In this document: in pieces, positions 6,887 to 15,781 of the stretch
Layout of the letters: each line of letters starts with the position of its first letter
How positions within the stretch are numbered: position 1 is the stretch's first letter
DNA from: Bacteroidota bacterium
Lineage (GTDB): Bacteria > Bacteroidota > Bacteroidia > B-17B0 > Aurantibacillaceae
Reading direction: 5' to 3'
DNA length: 64,000 nt
Assembly: GCA_013298715.1 (NCBI GenBank)
Contig: JAAFIQ010000001.1
Coordinates: 1-64,000, forward strand
Position numbers and translations under genes: made by a program
The notes under the pieces: generated by a model
Told to the model about the DNA's origin: nothing
Database searches by the model: none
Seen by the model: only the letters and a program-made list of their open reading frames with translations

Positions 6887-7606
6887 ATGACAAAGATTTA
6901 TTTAATACTGTTTTTTCTTTTCTCATCATTACTTTTATTCTCCAATTGTAGATTTGACTGGCTTGAAGTTTGGCTTAAATCAAATAAAATTAACCTGAAT
7001 TCAATATTCGTTATTAATGGCTACTATTCAGACAGTAGTTTAATTAAGCTGGGTGCTAAACATAATGTATACTTAAAAACAAAGAATGACACAATTAGTT
7101 TAAAAGTTGTACAGATGAATATAGGAGAATATGGTTTAGTGCAAGTTGTTTTAACGCCTAATAGCAAACTAAAGCCTAATACAACTTACAGACTATTTAT
7201 CAAATGGACGGATAAAGGTTTTGAATATGCAAGATGGAGAACAAATAATCATCAAGACCTAACAGCACCTATATTTTCTGAAAAACCTCAGTATGCAAAC
7301 AGTTCTTACATGCTAGCTGGTTGTGGGCCTGAATCTTTTGTTTTCTTTAAAACCAAAATTAAGGATAAATCTGATTTTTTAATTAAGGTTTCAGTTACAA
7401 ATCCTATGGGTAAAACATCTGAGTTTCTGTTAATGTCGAAAAATGATACTATTTCAGTCGGACATGATATGTGTCGTGGAGCATTCGCTTTAAAGGAAGA
7501 TGGTAAATATGACATATCCTTTGACCTAATGGATAGTTCAGGTAACAAAACAAATAATTTAAATAATAAATTATATTTTGTCAGACCTAAATCAATTAAA
7601 GACTAA
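6887..7606 (+). CDS. Hypothetical exported protein
   Basis: 239 aa. Residues 1-20 form a hydrophobic signal segment (IYLILFFLFSSLLLFSN) followed by Cys21, so it may be a lipoprotein although the lipobox (FSNC) is poor. The rest is beta-rich, with NTTYRLFIKWTDKG suggesting an Ig/fibronectin-like or bacterial Ig fold. No family recognised. It lies 42 bp after the ALDH-like gene and may be co-transcribed. Confidence 0.6.
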   Translation: MTKIYLILFFLFSSLLLFSNCRFDWLEVWLKSNKINLNSIFVINGYYSDSSLIKLGAKHNVYLKTKNDTISLKVVQMNIGEYGLVQVVLTPNSKLKPNTTYRLFIKWTDKGFEYARWRTNNHQDLTAPIFSEKPQYANSSYMLAGCGPESFVFFKTKIKDKSDFLIKVSVTNPMGKTSEFLLMSKNDTISVGHDMCRGAFALKEDGKYDISFDLMDSSGNKTNNLNNKLYFVRPKSIKD

Positions 7607-7836
7607 GCCTAACAGCCATAAAGTGCTAGAGAAGCCTTAGAAAACAACTTCTGTTCATATTATTCACGTTCAATAAGTCTCTCCTTTTTTTACTTGCACT
7701 CAAGCTTACTTAAATTTGGAAACAACCTATTTTATAAAGCCTCACATCACTTATATGTCCTTATATGCCTTATATGGTTTAACAATAAACGTGGATTATC
7801 AATGTGAATGTTTTTGTAAAATAGATAGCTCGAAAT

Positions 7837-8391
7837 TTAAAAGGAGGTCAGGTATTCCATTAATTGGGTTTGAGTAAGCGAATTGTTATAATTTCCAATT
7901 CTATATTTAGTGACCTTGTTTGATTTTATGAAGAATGATAAATAGCAAGTTTCATATCTAAAGATGTGATAATCTTTTTTGATTAATTTTTCTTTTCCGA
8001 ATTTTTCAACTAAAGCATTTAAGCCACCACTCAGTTTCATTGATAAAATTGGTTCTATCTTTGAATTATTTTGGTAACACGTTAACTCCACAAAAACCTC
8101 CGATGTATTATCGTATTTCCAATTTTTAACTGTGTCTTGTATTGTTAACTCATAGGAGTTAATGAGGCTATCGTTTTTTTTACACTTTTTATTAATAAAA
8201 TAATATCTACCAAAGAATTGATTTTTATTGGTAATTGTAGAATAAAATTTTGTGTACTTTTTTCCTAATATCCCAGACGTACTAAAGAATTCCGATGACT
8301 TTTTTAATTTACCTAAATCTAAAAAAGTTGCCTGGGAGAAACTGTGATTTAACAAAAGAAAAAATTGGATGAAGATGAGTATTTCCTTCAT
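7837..8391 (-). CDS. Hypothetical secreted protein
   Basis: 184 aa with an N-terminal signal peptide (residues 1-19, ending near FSQA). The mature part is polar, with two cysteines in the C-terminal third (YETCYLSFF and CYQNNS). Function not recognised. It follows lgt by 9 bp on the same strand and is probably the last gene of the purH-lgt transcript. Confidence 0.6.
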   Translation of the reverse strand: MKEILIFIQFFLLLNHSFSQATFLDLGKLKKSSEFFSTSGILGKKYTKFYSTITNKNQFFGRYYFINKKCKKNDSLINSYELTIQDTVKNWKYDNTSEVFVELTCYQNNSKIEPILSMKLSGGLNALVEKFGKEKLIKKDYHIFRYETCYLSFFIKSNKVTKYRIGNYNNSLTQTQLMEYLTSF

Positions 8392-8400
8392 CTATTTTTC

Positions 8401-9267
8401 TTAATTCGTACTAGTAATAGAGCTGTCAATTTTCTCGCCGTAACCCCCCAATTTATTAGCCCTTAGCATAAACACAAGTCCAATCACAATAAATGGTAAA
8501 CTTAAAATTTGCCCCATGTTTAAGGCCATACCACCCTCAAACGCTTCTTGATTTTCTTTTACAAATTCAATAAAAAAGCGTTGTGTAAACATCAACACAC
8601 AAAATAAGCCAAACATAAAGCCTTTGCCAAATTGCTCACGCTTTGTTTTCCATAAAAAAAACATTAAACCAAATAACGCTAAGTAAAAAATTGCCTCGTA
8701 CAATTGCGCTGGGTGCCTTGCTGGCACATCTATTCCTAATTCGTAGTAATTGGATTTATCTTCATCACAATTCATAAATTTAAAAGCCCAAGCTACATCT
8801 GTTACCTTTCCTACAATTTCGCTGTTCATCAAATTCCCAATACGGATACTCATTGATGCAAACGGCACTGCTACAACTAATCTATCAAACAACCACAACC
8901 AGCTTTCTTTAGTTTTGCGGCAATACAGCCACATACCAATTAAAATACCAATTGCTCCGCCATGGCTTGCCAAACCGCCTTCGTAAACTTTTAATATATC
9001 AAGCGGATGCGCCATGTAATCTTTAAATCCGTAAAACAAACAGTGACCTAAACGCGCGCCAACAATGGTTGCCACTAAAATGTAGACAGTTAGTTTATCC
9101 AATTGCTTTTCGGTTCGTAATTCTTTTTTAAAAATTTTATTCATTATAAAATGGCTTCCAATAAAGGCAAACGCCCAACTTAAGCCATACCAGCGCACAG
9201 GCCAGTCAATACCAGGTATTGTAAAAATTTCTGGACTCGGATTCCAAGTTATGTAGTTTAAAATCAT
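8401..9267 (-). CDS. lgt: Prolipoprotein diacylglyceryl transferase
   Basis: 288 aa, polytopic inner-membrane enzyme that moves a diacylglyceryl group from phosphatidylglycerol to the lipobox cysteine of prolipoproteins, the first step of lipoprotein maturation. Family signatures are clear: YEGGLASHGGAIG, the Lgt signature IRIGNLMNSEIVG with conserved Arg and Asn, and ARHPAQLYEA near the C-terminal third. About seven hydrophobic segments; length is normal. It follows purH by 25 bp. The later enzyme, Lnt, is at 46573-48186. Confidence 0.96.
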   Translation of the reverse strand: MILNYITWNPSPEIFTIPGIDWPVRWYGLSWAFAFIGSHFIMNKIFKKELRTEKQLDKLTVYILVATIVGARLGHCLFYGFKDYMAHPLDILKVYEGGLASHGGAIGILIGMWLYCRKTKESWLWLFDRLVVAVPFASMSIRIGNLMNSEIVGKVTDVAWAFKFMNCDEDKSNYYELGIDVPARHPAQLYEAIFYLALFGLMFFLWKTKREQFGKGFMFGLFCVLMFTQRFFIEFVKENQEAFEGGMALNMGQILSLPFIVIGLVFMLRANKLGGYGEKIDSSITSTN

Positions 9268-9292
9268 TTTTGTAAAATTAAGAAATTAATTC

Positions 9293-10819
9293 TTAATGCT
9301 TAAAATGTCTAACTCCTGTAAATACCATGGCTAGTCCGTTTGCATTGCAATAATCTATACTTTCTTTGTCTTTAATACTGCCTCCTGGTTGAATTACGGC
9401 GGCGATTCCGGCCTTATGAGCAATCTCCACACAATCCGGAAAAGGGAAAAACGCATCGCTTGCCATTACAGCACCTTTCAAATCAAAGCCAAAACTTTGT
9501 GCTTTTACTATCGCTTGTTTTAAAGCATCTACACGGCTGGTTTGCCCAGTGCCGCTTGCAAGTAATTGACCATTTTTAGCAAACACAATGGTATTTGATT
9601 TAGTATGTTTTACTAATTTATTAGCAAACAATAAATCCTCTACTTCGCTTGCTTTTGGCTGTTTTGTAGTTGCTGGTTTTAAATCAGCGGCAGTTTCAGT
9701 TTTTAAATCTTTATCTTGTTCAATTACCCCATTTAATAATGTTCTAAACGACTTGTTCCTCAGCGTTACTTTATTTTGAACCAAAAGTATTCTGTTCGCC
9801 TTGCTCTTCAATAGTTCTAGCGCATCGTTATCATAAGCAGGTGCAATTATTACTTCGCAAAATAATTTATTTACTTCGCTAGCAGTAGCTAAATCAATTG
9901 CTCTGTTGGCAATAAGTATCCCGCCAAACGCACTAACGGGGTCGCCCGCCAGTGCATCGTTGTATGCTTGTAAAATGGTTGATCTGCTTGCCACGCCGCA
10001 GGCATTGTTATGTTTTAAAATAGCAAAAGTAGGTTCTGTAAAATCTGCAATTAGGTTTACGGCTGCGTCTACATCTAACAAATTATTGTACGACAACTCT
10101 TTGCCATTTAATTTTGTAAACATTGTATCTAAATCTCCATAAAAAATACCGTTTTGGTGCGGGTTTTCGCCATAACGCAACACTTGGGCTTGCTCAATAC
10201 TTTGTTTAAACTGAGGTATGTTTTCTGTTTGATTAAAATAATTAAAGATTGCAGTGTCGTAATGACTTGAAGTAGCAAAGGCTTTGGCGGCAAATAGTTT
10301 TCTGTCAGCTAAATCGCTTTGGCCGTTTTTAGTATCTAATAAATTTTGTAAGGCACTATAATCTTTTCTTGAAGAAACAATCACAACATCGTTAAAATTT
10401 TTTGCAGCAGCGCGTATTAACGAAATACCACCTATATCAATTTTTTCAATAATTTCTTGTTCTTTTCCGCCGGCAGCAACGGTTTCTTCAAAAGGGTATA
10501 AATCTACAATTACCAAATCAATGTCTGGTATAGCGTGTGTGGTTTTTTCTTGTACATCGCTTGGGTTATCCCTTCTATTTAATATGCCTCCAAAAATGGC
10601 GGGGTGTAAGGTTTTTACACGGCCTCCAAAAATTTCAGGATATTTGGTTAAGCTATCTACAGCTAATACGGGAATGCCTAATTTTTCAATAAAGCTTAAG
10701 GTGCCGCCAGTGCTGTAAAGTGTAACATTTAAACTGTGTAGTTTTTTCACAATTGGTTCCAAGTTATCTTTATAGTAAACCGAAATTAAGGCGCTTTTTA
10801 TTGTTTTAATTGAACTCAT
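9293..10819 (-). CDS. purH: Bifunctional AICAR formyltransferase / IMP cyclohydrolase
   Basis: 508 aa, normal length. Catalyses the last two steps of de novo purine synthesis, AICAR to FAICAR and then to IMP, in the cytoplasm. The N-terminal MGS-like cyclohydrolase domain (about 1-145) has YSTGGTLSFIEKLGIPV and GRVKTLHPAIFGGIL; the C-terminal transformylase domain has RYGENPHQNG, LKHNNACGVA and SDAFFPFPD. First gene of the purH-lgt transcript, with a TATCTTTG promoter box 30 bp upstream. Confidence 0.97.
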   Translation of the reverse strand: MSSIKTIKSALISVYYKDNLEPIVKKLHSLNVTLYSTGGTLSFIEKLGIPVLAVDSLTKYPEIFGGRVKTLHPAIFGGILNRRDNPSDVQEKTTHAIPDIDLVIVDLYPFEETVAAGGKEQEIIEKIDIGGISLIRAAAKNFNDVVIVSSRKDYSALQNLLDTKNGQSDLADRKLFAAKAFATSSHYDTAIFNYFNQTENIPQFKQSIEQAQVLRYGENPHQNGIFYGDLDTMFTKLNGKELSYNNLLDVDAAVNLIADFTEPTFAILKHNNACGVASRSTILQAYNDALAGDPVSAFGGILIANRAIDLATASEVNKLFCEVIIAPAYDNDALELLKSKANRILLVQNKVTLRNKSFRTLLNGVIEQDKDLKTETAADLKPATTKQPKASEVEDLLFANKLVKHTKSNTIVFAKNGQLLASGTGQTSRVDALKQAIVKAQSFGFDLKGAVMASDAFFPFPDCVEIAHKAGIAAVIQPGGSIKDKESIDYCNANGLAMVFTGVRHFKH

Positions 10820-10848
10820 ATTGATTGCTGTGTTTTTTTAAGGAATGG

Positions 10849-10856
10849 CAAAGATA
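10849..10856 (-). promoter_or_regulatory. -7 box TATCTTTG of purH
   Basis: On the minus strand TATCTTTG fits the Bacteroidota sigma-A -7 consensus exactly, 30 bp upstream of the purH ATG. Confidence 0.55.
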
Positions 10857-10982
10857 AGTGAAGGATTGAAGTAGTTGCACAATGTTTAAAAAATGAATTT
10901 TTTGTGAATATTGGCAAAATTAAAGGGGTTAATATTCAAAATATAAAGGGTAAATTTACGGCTTGTTAAAAATTAAATTATC

Positions 10983-12506
10983 ATGGAAAATATATTAAAA
11001 TCGTTAGGGTTAAAAGAGGTAAATGAAGGTTGTAGCACAGGTAACAACTGGTTCGCAAGCGGGGAGGTAATAGAAAGTTATAGCCCGGTAGATGGCAAAT
11101 TAATTGGTAAAGTAAAGGGCGCTACTAAGGCCGATTATTTAAAAATAGTATCGAGTGCTAAAGATGCTTTTGTTTATTGGCGAAGCATACCAGCCCCAAA
11201 GCGCGGTGAATTTGTGCGCCAGTTTGGAGATAAATTGCGCGAAAAAAAGGCAGAACTTGGGAAATTGGTGAGTTATGAAATGGGTAAATCTTACCAAGAA
11301 GGTTTGGGCGAGGTGCAAGAGATGATTGACATTTGCGATTTTGCAGTAGGCTTATCACGCCAGTTATATGGCTTAACAATACAAAGTGAGCGTGCAAACC
11401 ACCGCATGATGGAGCAATGGCATCCGTTAGGATTAGTAGGCATTATCTCTGCTTTTAACTTCCCTGTGGCGGTTTGGAGTTGGAATACGGCCTTGGCGTG
11501 GATTTGCGGAAATGTGTGTATTTGGAAACCATCAGAAAAAACACCATTGTGCTCAATAGCTTGTCAGCATATTTGGAATGAAGTAGCTAAAGAAAACAAG
11601 TTGCCTGAAGGAATAAGCTGTCTAATTAATGGAGGGGCTGAAATTGGCGAATTGCTTAGTACTGATGCTAACGTTCCGCTGGTGAGCGCTACAGGTTCCA
11701 CCAGAATGGGCAGAATTGTTGGTACAAAAGTGGCAGAACGCTTTGGAAAATCTATTTTAGAATTAGGAGGAAATAACGCAATAATCATCACAGAAAATGC
11801 AGACCTTGACAACACCTTAATTGGTGCGGTTTTTGGGGCAGTAGGTACGGCCGGACAACGTTGTACTACAACACGCCGTTTAATTATTCACGAAAGTGTT
11901 TACGATAAGGTAAAAGAAAAATTAGTGAAGGCATACGGGCAATTAAAAATTGGAAATCCTTTAGATGAAACAAATCATGTAGGGCCATTAATAGATAAAG
12001 GCGCAGTAAAAGGCTATTTGAGTGCAATTGAAAGTGTAATTAGTGAAGGTGGAAAAATTATTGTTCCGGGTGGTGTGTTAGAAGGCAAAGGTTACGAGAG
12101 TGGTTGTTATGTAAAACCTGCTATTGCCGAAGCTAAAAACGATATGCGCATTGTGCAACACGAAACGTTTGCACCTATTTTGTACATCATGAAGTATAAA
12201 ACATTAGCAGAAGCAATTGCTATGCAAAACGATGTACCGCAAGGTTTATCGAGTGCTATAATGACCTTGAACATACGCGAAGCGGAATTATTTTTAAGTG
12301 CAGCTGGTAGCGATTGCGGCATTGCTAATGTAAATATTGGCACCAGTGGCGCAGAGATTGGCGGCGCATTTGGTGGCGAAAAAGAAACAGGTGGTGGTAG
12401 AGAAAGCGGTAGTGATTCATGGAAAGCATACATGCGCCGACAAACAAATACGGTGAATTATGGCAATACTTTGCCATTGGCGCAAGGTATTAAATTTGAT
12501 TTGTAA
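10983..12506 (+). CDS. Antiquitin-type aldehyde dehydrogenase (L-aminoadipate-semialdehyde dehydrogenase)
   Basis: 507 aa. NAD-dependent oxidation of alpha-aminoadipate semialdehyde or similar aldehydes, as in lysine breakdown (ALDH7 family). Visible features: cofactor-binding [15 protein letters not shown], the glycine motif GSTRMGR, catalytic glutamate in LELGGNNA, catalytic cysteine in [12 protein letters not shown], and the ALDH7-specific ending [20 protein letters not shown]. Full length and complete, in contrast to the short ALDH-like gene at 5963. It stands alone, divergent from purH, with a weak TAAATTTA box at 10951-10958. Confidence 0.92.
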   Translation: MENILKSLGLKEVNEGCSTGNNWFASGEVIESYSPVDGKLIGKVKGATKADYLKIVSSAKDAFVYWRSIPAPKRGEFVRQFGDKLREKKAELGKLVSYEMGKSYQEGLGEVQEMIDICDFAVGLSRQLYGLTIQSERANHRMMEQWHPLGLVGIISAFNFPVAVWSWNTALAWICGNVCIWKPSEKTPLCSIACQHIWNEVAKENKLPEGISCLINGGAEIGELLSTDANVPLVSATGSTRMGRIVGTKVAERFGKSILELGGNNAIIITENADLDNTLIGAVFGAVGTAGQRCTTTRRLIIHESVYDKVKEKLVKAYGQLKIGNPLDETNHVGPLIDKGAVKGYLSAIESVISEGGKIIVPGGVLEGKGYESGCYVKPAIAEAKNDMRIVQHETFAPILYIMKYKTLAEAIAMQNDVPQGLSSAIMTLNIREAELFLSAAGSDCGIANVNIGTSGAEIGGAFGGEKETGGGRESGSDSWKAYMRRQTNTVNYGNTLPLAQGIKFDL

Positions 12507-12544
12507 AATTACTGAGGCAGCATTGGTTATTTGATTCTCTTATG

Positions 12545-12580
12545 CTTCTCGATACGCTCGTGCCTCGCTACTCGAAGGGA
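12545..12580. repeat. REP-like palindromic repeat, copy 1
   Basis: CTTCTCGATACGCTCGTGCC followed by TCGCTACTCGAAGGGA. The ends are imperfectly complementary (CTTCTCGATA / TACTCGAAG) around a GC-rich centre. Related copies lie at 13261-13339 and 24319-24375, all between genes. The higher GC than the surroundings suggests a dispersed family. Confidence 0.65.
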
Positions 12581-12665
12581 CTGAGTATGTGTGGACTGGT
12601 TCTGAAATAGCCCTTTAGCTAAGTACTTGTCTTCTTAAGGTAAGCCTAAATAGCACTATTTTTTG

Positions 12666-12673
12666 TATATTTG
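12666..12673 (+). promoter_or_regulatory. -7 box TATATTTG of the toxin-antitoxin pair
   Basis: Exact TAnnTTTG match ending 17 bp before the antitoxin ATG, so the leader is very short. The stretch TTTTAAAATATAGTTTTATG just after it could hold an operator, but no clear repeat is visible. Confidence 0.5.
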
Positions 12674-12690
12674 TTTTAAAATATAGTTTT

Positions 12691-12903
12691 ATGATACGCA
12701 CATTAATAACCCCCACTAAACAAAATACGGTAATACACCTACCTAAAAACTATATTGGTAAAAAGGTTGAGGTTATTATTTTTACAACGGATGAGGTTAA
12801 TGATGAGGATGCGTTTGAGAAAAAAATAAAAAATGGTCACTCCTTAGAGCAATCCCGCCAAGCAGTTTTAAAACACATTGATACGCTGAAATGGGACAAA
12901 TAA
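12691..12903 (+). CDS. Putative antitoxin of a type II toxin-antitoxin pair
   Basis: 70 aa. The N-terminal half (TLITPTKQNTVIHLPKNYIG, KKVEVIIF) resembles a swapped-hairpin AbrB/SpoVT-like or DUF2281-type DNA-binding fold; the C-terminal half is charged and helical, as expected for a toxin-binding tail. Its last 13 bp overlap the start of a RelE/ParE-like reading frame, the normal antitoxin-first layout. The frame is intact. Assignment depends mainly on size, fold impression and the overlapping toxin-like frame. Confidence 0.6.
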   Translation: MIRTLITPTKQNTVIHLPKNYIGKKVEVIIFTTDEVNDEDAFEKKIKNGHSLEQSRQAVLKHIDTLKWDK

Positions 12904-13215
12904 TTTTTTCAGTAGATGTTACCAATTATCTAATTAAAATGGTAACAAAACTACAAACAAAAAATACTTTGGCTTAAACTTAATTCCCAAAAATACGTCA
13001 ATAAAATTTATGACGATTTCAATACAAAGTTATTCAATAAAAAACACATAACTACGCCTACTGGACTTAAGAAGTATGGCCCTTACTATTCAACATTTTA
13101 CATTAATAAAAAAACTACATGGTATGTTTTTTTCGATAAAAAAGATGATGTGATTTTTATACAATTTATTACAAATAATCATATGCCAATTTCAGCTAAG
13201 TTAAAGGGGCTTTAA
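12891..13215 (+). pseudogene. RelE/ParE-like toxin, frameshifted
   Basis: The ATG at 12891 overlaps the antitoxin and gives MGQIIFSVDVTNYLIKMVTK, but this frame stops at a TAA about 28 codons in. Shifting by one base in the A-rich stretch near 12955-12965 restores an open frame to TAA 13213-13215, encoding KLNSQKYVNKIYDDF, GLKKYGPYYSTFYINKKTTW and YVFFDKKDDVIFIQFITNNH. This resembles RelE/ParE-type toxins, with a basic/aromatic middle and C-terminal beta strands. The interval is 325 bp, not a multiple of three. The toxin is therefore probably inactive, unless this is a sequencing error or programmed slippage. Confidence 0.7.
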
Positions 13216-13260
13216 ATTTTTTTGTTAACTGTGCTTACTAAAACTGCCTTTTAAAAAAAT

Positions 13261-13339
13261 TGTATCGAGAAGGGATTGGAGATGATTTTCTTGCGCTTCT
13301 CGATACGCCCTTTTTGCAAAGAAGAGCTACTTGAAGGGA
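13261..13339. repeat. REP-like palindromic repeat, copy 2 (extended)
   Basis: TGTATCGAGAAGGGA (13261-13275) faces CTTCTCGATACG (13296-13307) as an inverted pair; the latter continues to CTACTTGAAGGGA, like copy 1 with a changed centre. The CTTTTTGCAAAGAAGAG centre differs from copy 1 but recalls copy 3. Confidence 0.6.
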
Positions 13340-13385
13340 TATTTAAATAGGGGCTACTCATAAACTCAAGAAACTTTTTTCTTAT

Positions 13386-13561
13386 AACTTTTTTTCTTTG
13401 ATAAAAAAAGTTAGAAAAAAATCAAGTCGCCGCAAACGCCTACCCACACTTAATTTTTCTTGAAAATTCAATTGACGTAACTTTTATTTTGCCAAGAAAA
13501 TTCCCAAAAGCAAAATAAAAAAACGCAAGCGCCCTCAATGAATTTTCAAAGAAAAATTAAT
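13386..13561. repeat. Hairpin plus nested large palindrome
   Basis: 13386-13395 (AACTTTTTTT) is perfectly complementary to 13403-13412. Next, 13449-13474 pairs with 13536-13561 (about 25 bp with one or two gaps; core TTAATTTTTCTT/GAAAATTCA). Inside it, 13481-13492 (CTTTTATTTTGC) pairs with 13510-13521. The whole could extrude as a branched cruciform or fold as a structured RNA. No T-run follows that would mark a simple terminator. Confidence 0.6.
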
Positions 13562-13802
13562 TCTCGCCCACCTTGCCACGCGCGGCGACGGGCCAGCGCA
13601 CACAATCCGTCATCTAACAAAATTCATAAAAAGCGACGATATATTTGTCAATTTTAATGCAAGGCTTTTTAATAGATTTACTGGCATTTGTGATATTTAC
13701 TCTTGCAGATGACTTTTTAATTTTTTCAACCTAAGCCTTGCTATTGTTAACTTTTTTAGTATTTGAGCAGGCCCTAAATAATTGTGCGATACAAAAAATA
13801 GT

Positions 13803-14687
13803 TTAAGGCAAAATAAGATGCTTTACAATTGCTAAAAATCTTCTTTCAAACAAAAAGAAGATATTATACTTTAAACTTTTTAAAGTATATGTTAGTGTTA
13901 GGGCTTTATCTGTTTTTGTAAGTGCTATGTGCAGGGCTATGTATGAGTAGCATGAGGCGTAAAAACGATTGAGAGACTTGCTATAAAAATTCACTAATTT
14001 TTTGTTAGTGTTTACAGTTGCAATAAAAAAATCAAAGCGCTCCATTAAGGCTTTATTATTGGCTTTTAACACACTTCTTTCATCATGATTTACAACTAAA
14101 TTGGTTACTATGGGCAATAGTAATATATCTAAATCAACAGAACATCTTAGCCAAAGTTCCCAATCTTCTAGCGCTGCCAATTTCCTGTTAGAATTAAAAT
14201 AATAATTTTTAAATACTTCTGTTTTTATAAAAACAGAGTTGCACGATAAAAAATTACCTAGGATTAAATTTTGTTTGTTTTGATTAGAGATATTGTATTC
14301 TTGAATTAGCTCTAAATTTGGTTTAACGAATTGATGACTAAACGCAAACCACGCAATGCAATTATTATTTGAAATTATCTTGTTTGCTTCTTCTAAATGC
14401 CTGGGCAACATGATATCATCTGAATCAAAAAAATTAATGTAAGCTCCCTTGGCTAAATTAGCGCCATAATTTCTGGCAACACCTCTTTCTTCGTTGATTT
14501 TTTTATGGTAAAATAAGCGTTTATCGTTAAAGGAATTTATTACCTCTTCGGTATTATCTGTTCCGCCATCATCTACAATTATTACTTCAAAATTTGTGTA
14601 AGTTTGGGCTAGCACACTTTTAATGGTGTCTTTAATTAGCTGCGCCCTGTTGTAGGTGGGTATGATGATGGAGAAGAAATTACTCAT
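13803..14687 (-). CDS. Family 2 glycosyltransferase
   Basis: 294 aa. GT-A fold inverting glycosyltransferase, probably adding one sugar to a surface polysaccharide on the cytoplasmic side. The start FFSIIIPTYNRAQLIKDTIK, VIIVDDGGTDNTEEVI and the metal-binding DSDD in NFFDSDDIMLPRH are standard. Last gene of the glycan operon; it overlaps the preceding gene by 4 bp. Donor and acceptor unknown. Confidence 0.85.
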   Translation of the reverse strand: MSNFFSIIIPTYNRAQLIKDTIKSVLAQTYTNFEVIIVDDGGTDNTEEVINSFNDKRLFYHKKINEERGVARNYGANLAKGAYINFFDSDDIMLPRHLEEANKIISNNNCIAWFAFSHQFVKPNLELIQEYNISNQNKQNLILGNFLSCNSVFIKTEVFKNYYFNSNRKLAALEDWELWLRCSVDLDILLLPIVTNLVVNHDERSVLKANNKALMERFDFFIATVNTNKKLVNFYSKSLNRFYASCYSYIALHIALTKTDKALTLTYTLKSLKYNIFFLFERRFLAIVKHLILP

Positions 14688-15781
14688 TTCTTATACAACT
14701 CTATTAATTCGTTACACATTTTTTCTATTCCAAAATGCTTTATTGAGTATTGGTGAGCTTGTTCTAAAATCGATTCATTTTTTTGTTCAATAACTTTAAC
14801 TAAAGCGTTATAAATACACTCTGAAGAATTGTAATCAACCAAAGAAAATAGATTTTCTTTGTTCTCAATTTCATTTACAATGCCACTAACTGTGGTAATA
14901 ATTGGCACTTTCATATACATGGCTTCTACGTATACTTGTCCAAATGCTTCATCTAAAAGTGATTCAGGTGCATGAATAAAAACATCAAAACATTTATAAA
15001 GGGCAAAAATATTATTTTCAAATTCTATTTCCACATATGAATTTTTTAGAATCTTCTTTAGCTCCTGCTGCACATGTTCATTTTCTGGTCCTCCAACATT
15101 TGCCAATACAATAAATAAATTATGTGTTGTAATTGCTTTTGATAGTGCTTGAATAATAATTGGCACATTTTTGTATTTAATGTAACGCGATATTATACCT
15201 ATTACCTTCTTATCATTAGGGATATTGTATTTTAATCTTAAGTCATTTTTACTTAATTGTTCAATAGTTTTAAAATCAAATCCGTGATGTATTTTAGTTA
15301 TTTTTTTTGGATTTACTTTTTCGTAGTTTAATAAAATATCAGTAGTTACATTACTAATAGAAACAATATCTGTTGCTAGTAAGTTTATGAACTTATCGTA
15401 CTTTAACCCTTTTGGCGCGTACTTAATGTGGATTAGTGCATTATGTTTTGTGTATATTCTTTTTTTTATGCGTAACAACCAAGCAGTCGTAATCCCTAAC
15501 AATGAGGCTTCAAATAAATGGCAATGAACTATAGTGATGTTATTTTTTTTAAGAAAACTACTTAATGTAAAAATCGATTTTAATAATTCAACTTTGTTTT
15601 TGCAAATAATTTGTTTGTAATTAATGTTTGATTTTTTTGCAAATTCCACCAACGAATTTTCGGCATCTGTATCGTTGATTAAAAACAAGTGTAAGTTAAT
15701 TTCTTTTGCTATTAACGTTTCAAAAACCCATTCTAATGGATAAGATTTGGTGACTCCAGATATTATATAACAAATGTTCAT
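14684..15781 (-). CDS. Family 4-type glycosyltransferase
   Basis: 365 aa with GT-B architecture: an N-terminal domain to about residue 170 (IVHCHLFEASLLGITTAWLL) and a C-terminal Rossmann domain with HHGFDFKTI, IGIISRYIKYKNVPIIIQAL and a donor-site region around DEAFGQVYVEAMYMKVPIIT with the EX7E-like glutamates. Retaining sugar transfer in the glycan operon. Overlaps both neighbours by 4 bp, indicating translational coupling. Confidence 0.85.
   Translation of the reverse strand: MNICYIISGVTKSYPLEWVFETLIAKEINLHLFLINDTDAENSLVEFAKKSNINYKQIICKNKVELLKSIFTLSSFLKKNNITIVHCHLFEASLLGITTAWLLRIKKRIYTKHNALIHIKYAPKGLKYDKFINLLATDIVSISNVTTDILLNYEKVNPKKITKIHHGFDFKTIEQLSKNDLRLKYNIPNDKKVIGIISRYIKYKNVPIIIQALSKAITTHNLFIVLANVGGPENEHVQQELKKILKNSYVEIEFENNIFALYKCFDVFIHAPESLLDEAFGQVYVEAMYMKVPIITTVSGIVNEIENKENLFSLVDYNSSECIYNALVKVIEQKNESILEQAHQYSIKHFGIEKMCNELIELYKK

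Larger units (their letters stand above)
13216..13802. other. Gene-free repeat-rich spacer
   Basis: 587 bp without a convincing gene. It holds a REP-like copy, a 10-bp perfect hairpin, a nested ~113-bp palindrome, a GC-rich patch (13563-13610) that contrasts with the AT-rich surroundings, and then featureless AT-rich sequence up to the end of the glycan operon. Confidence 0.7.
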
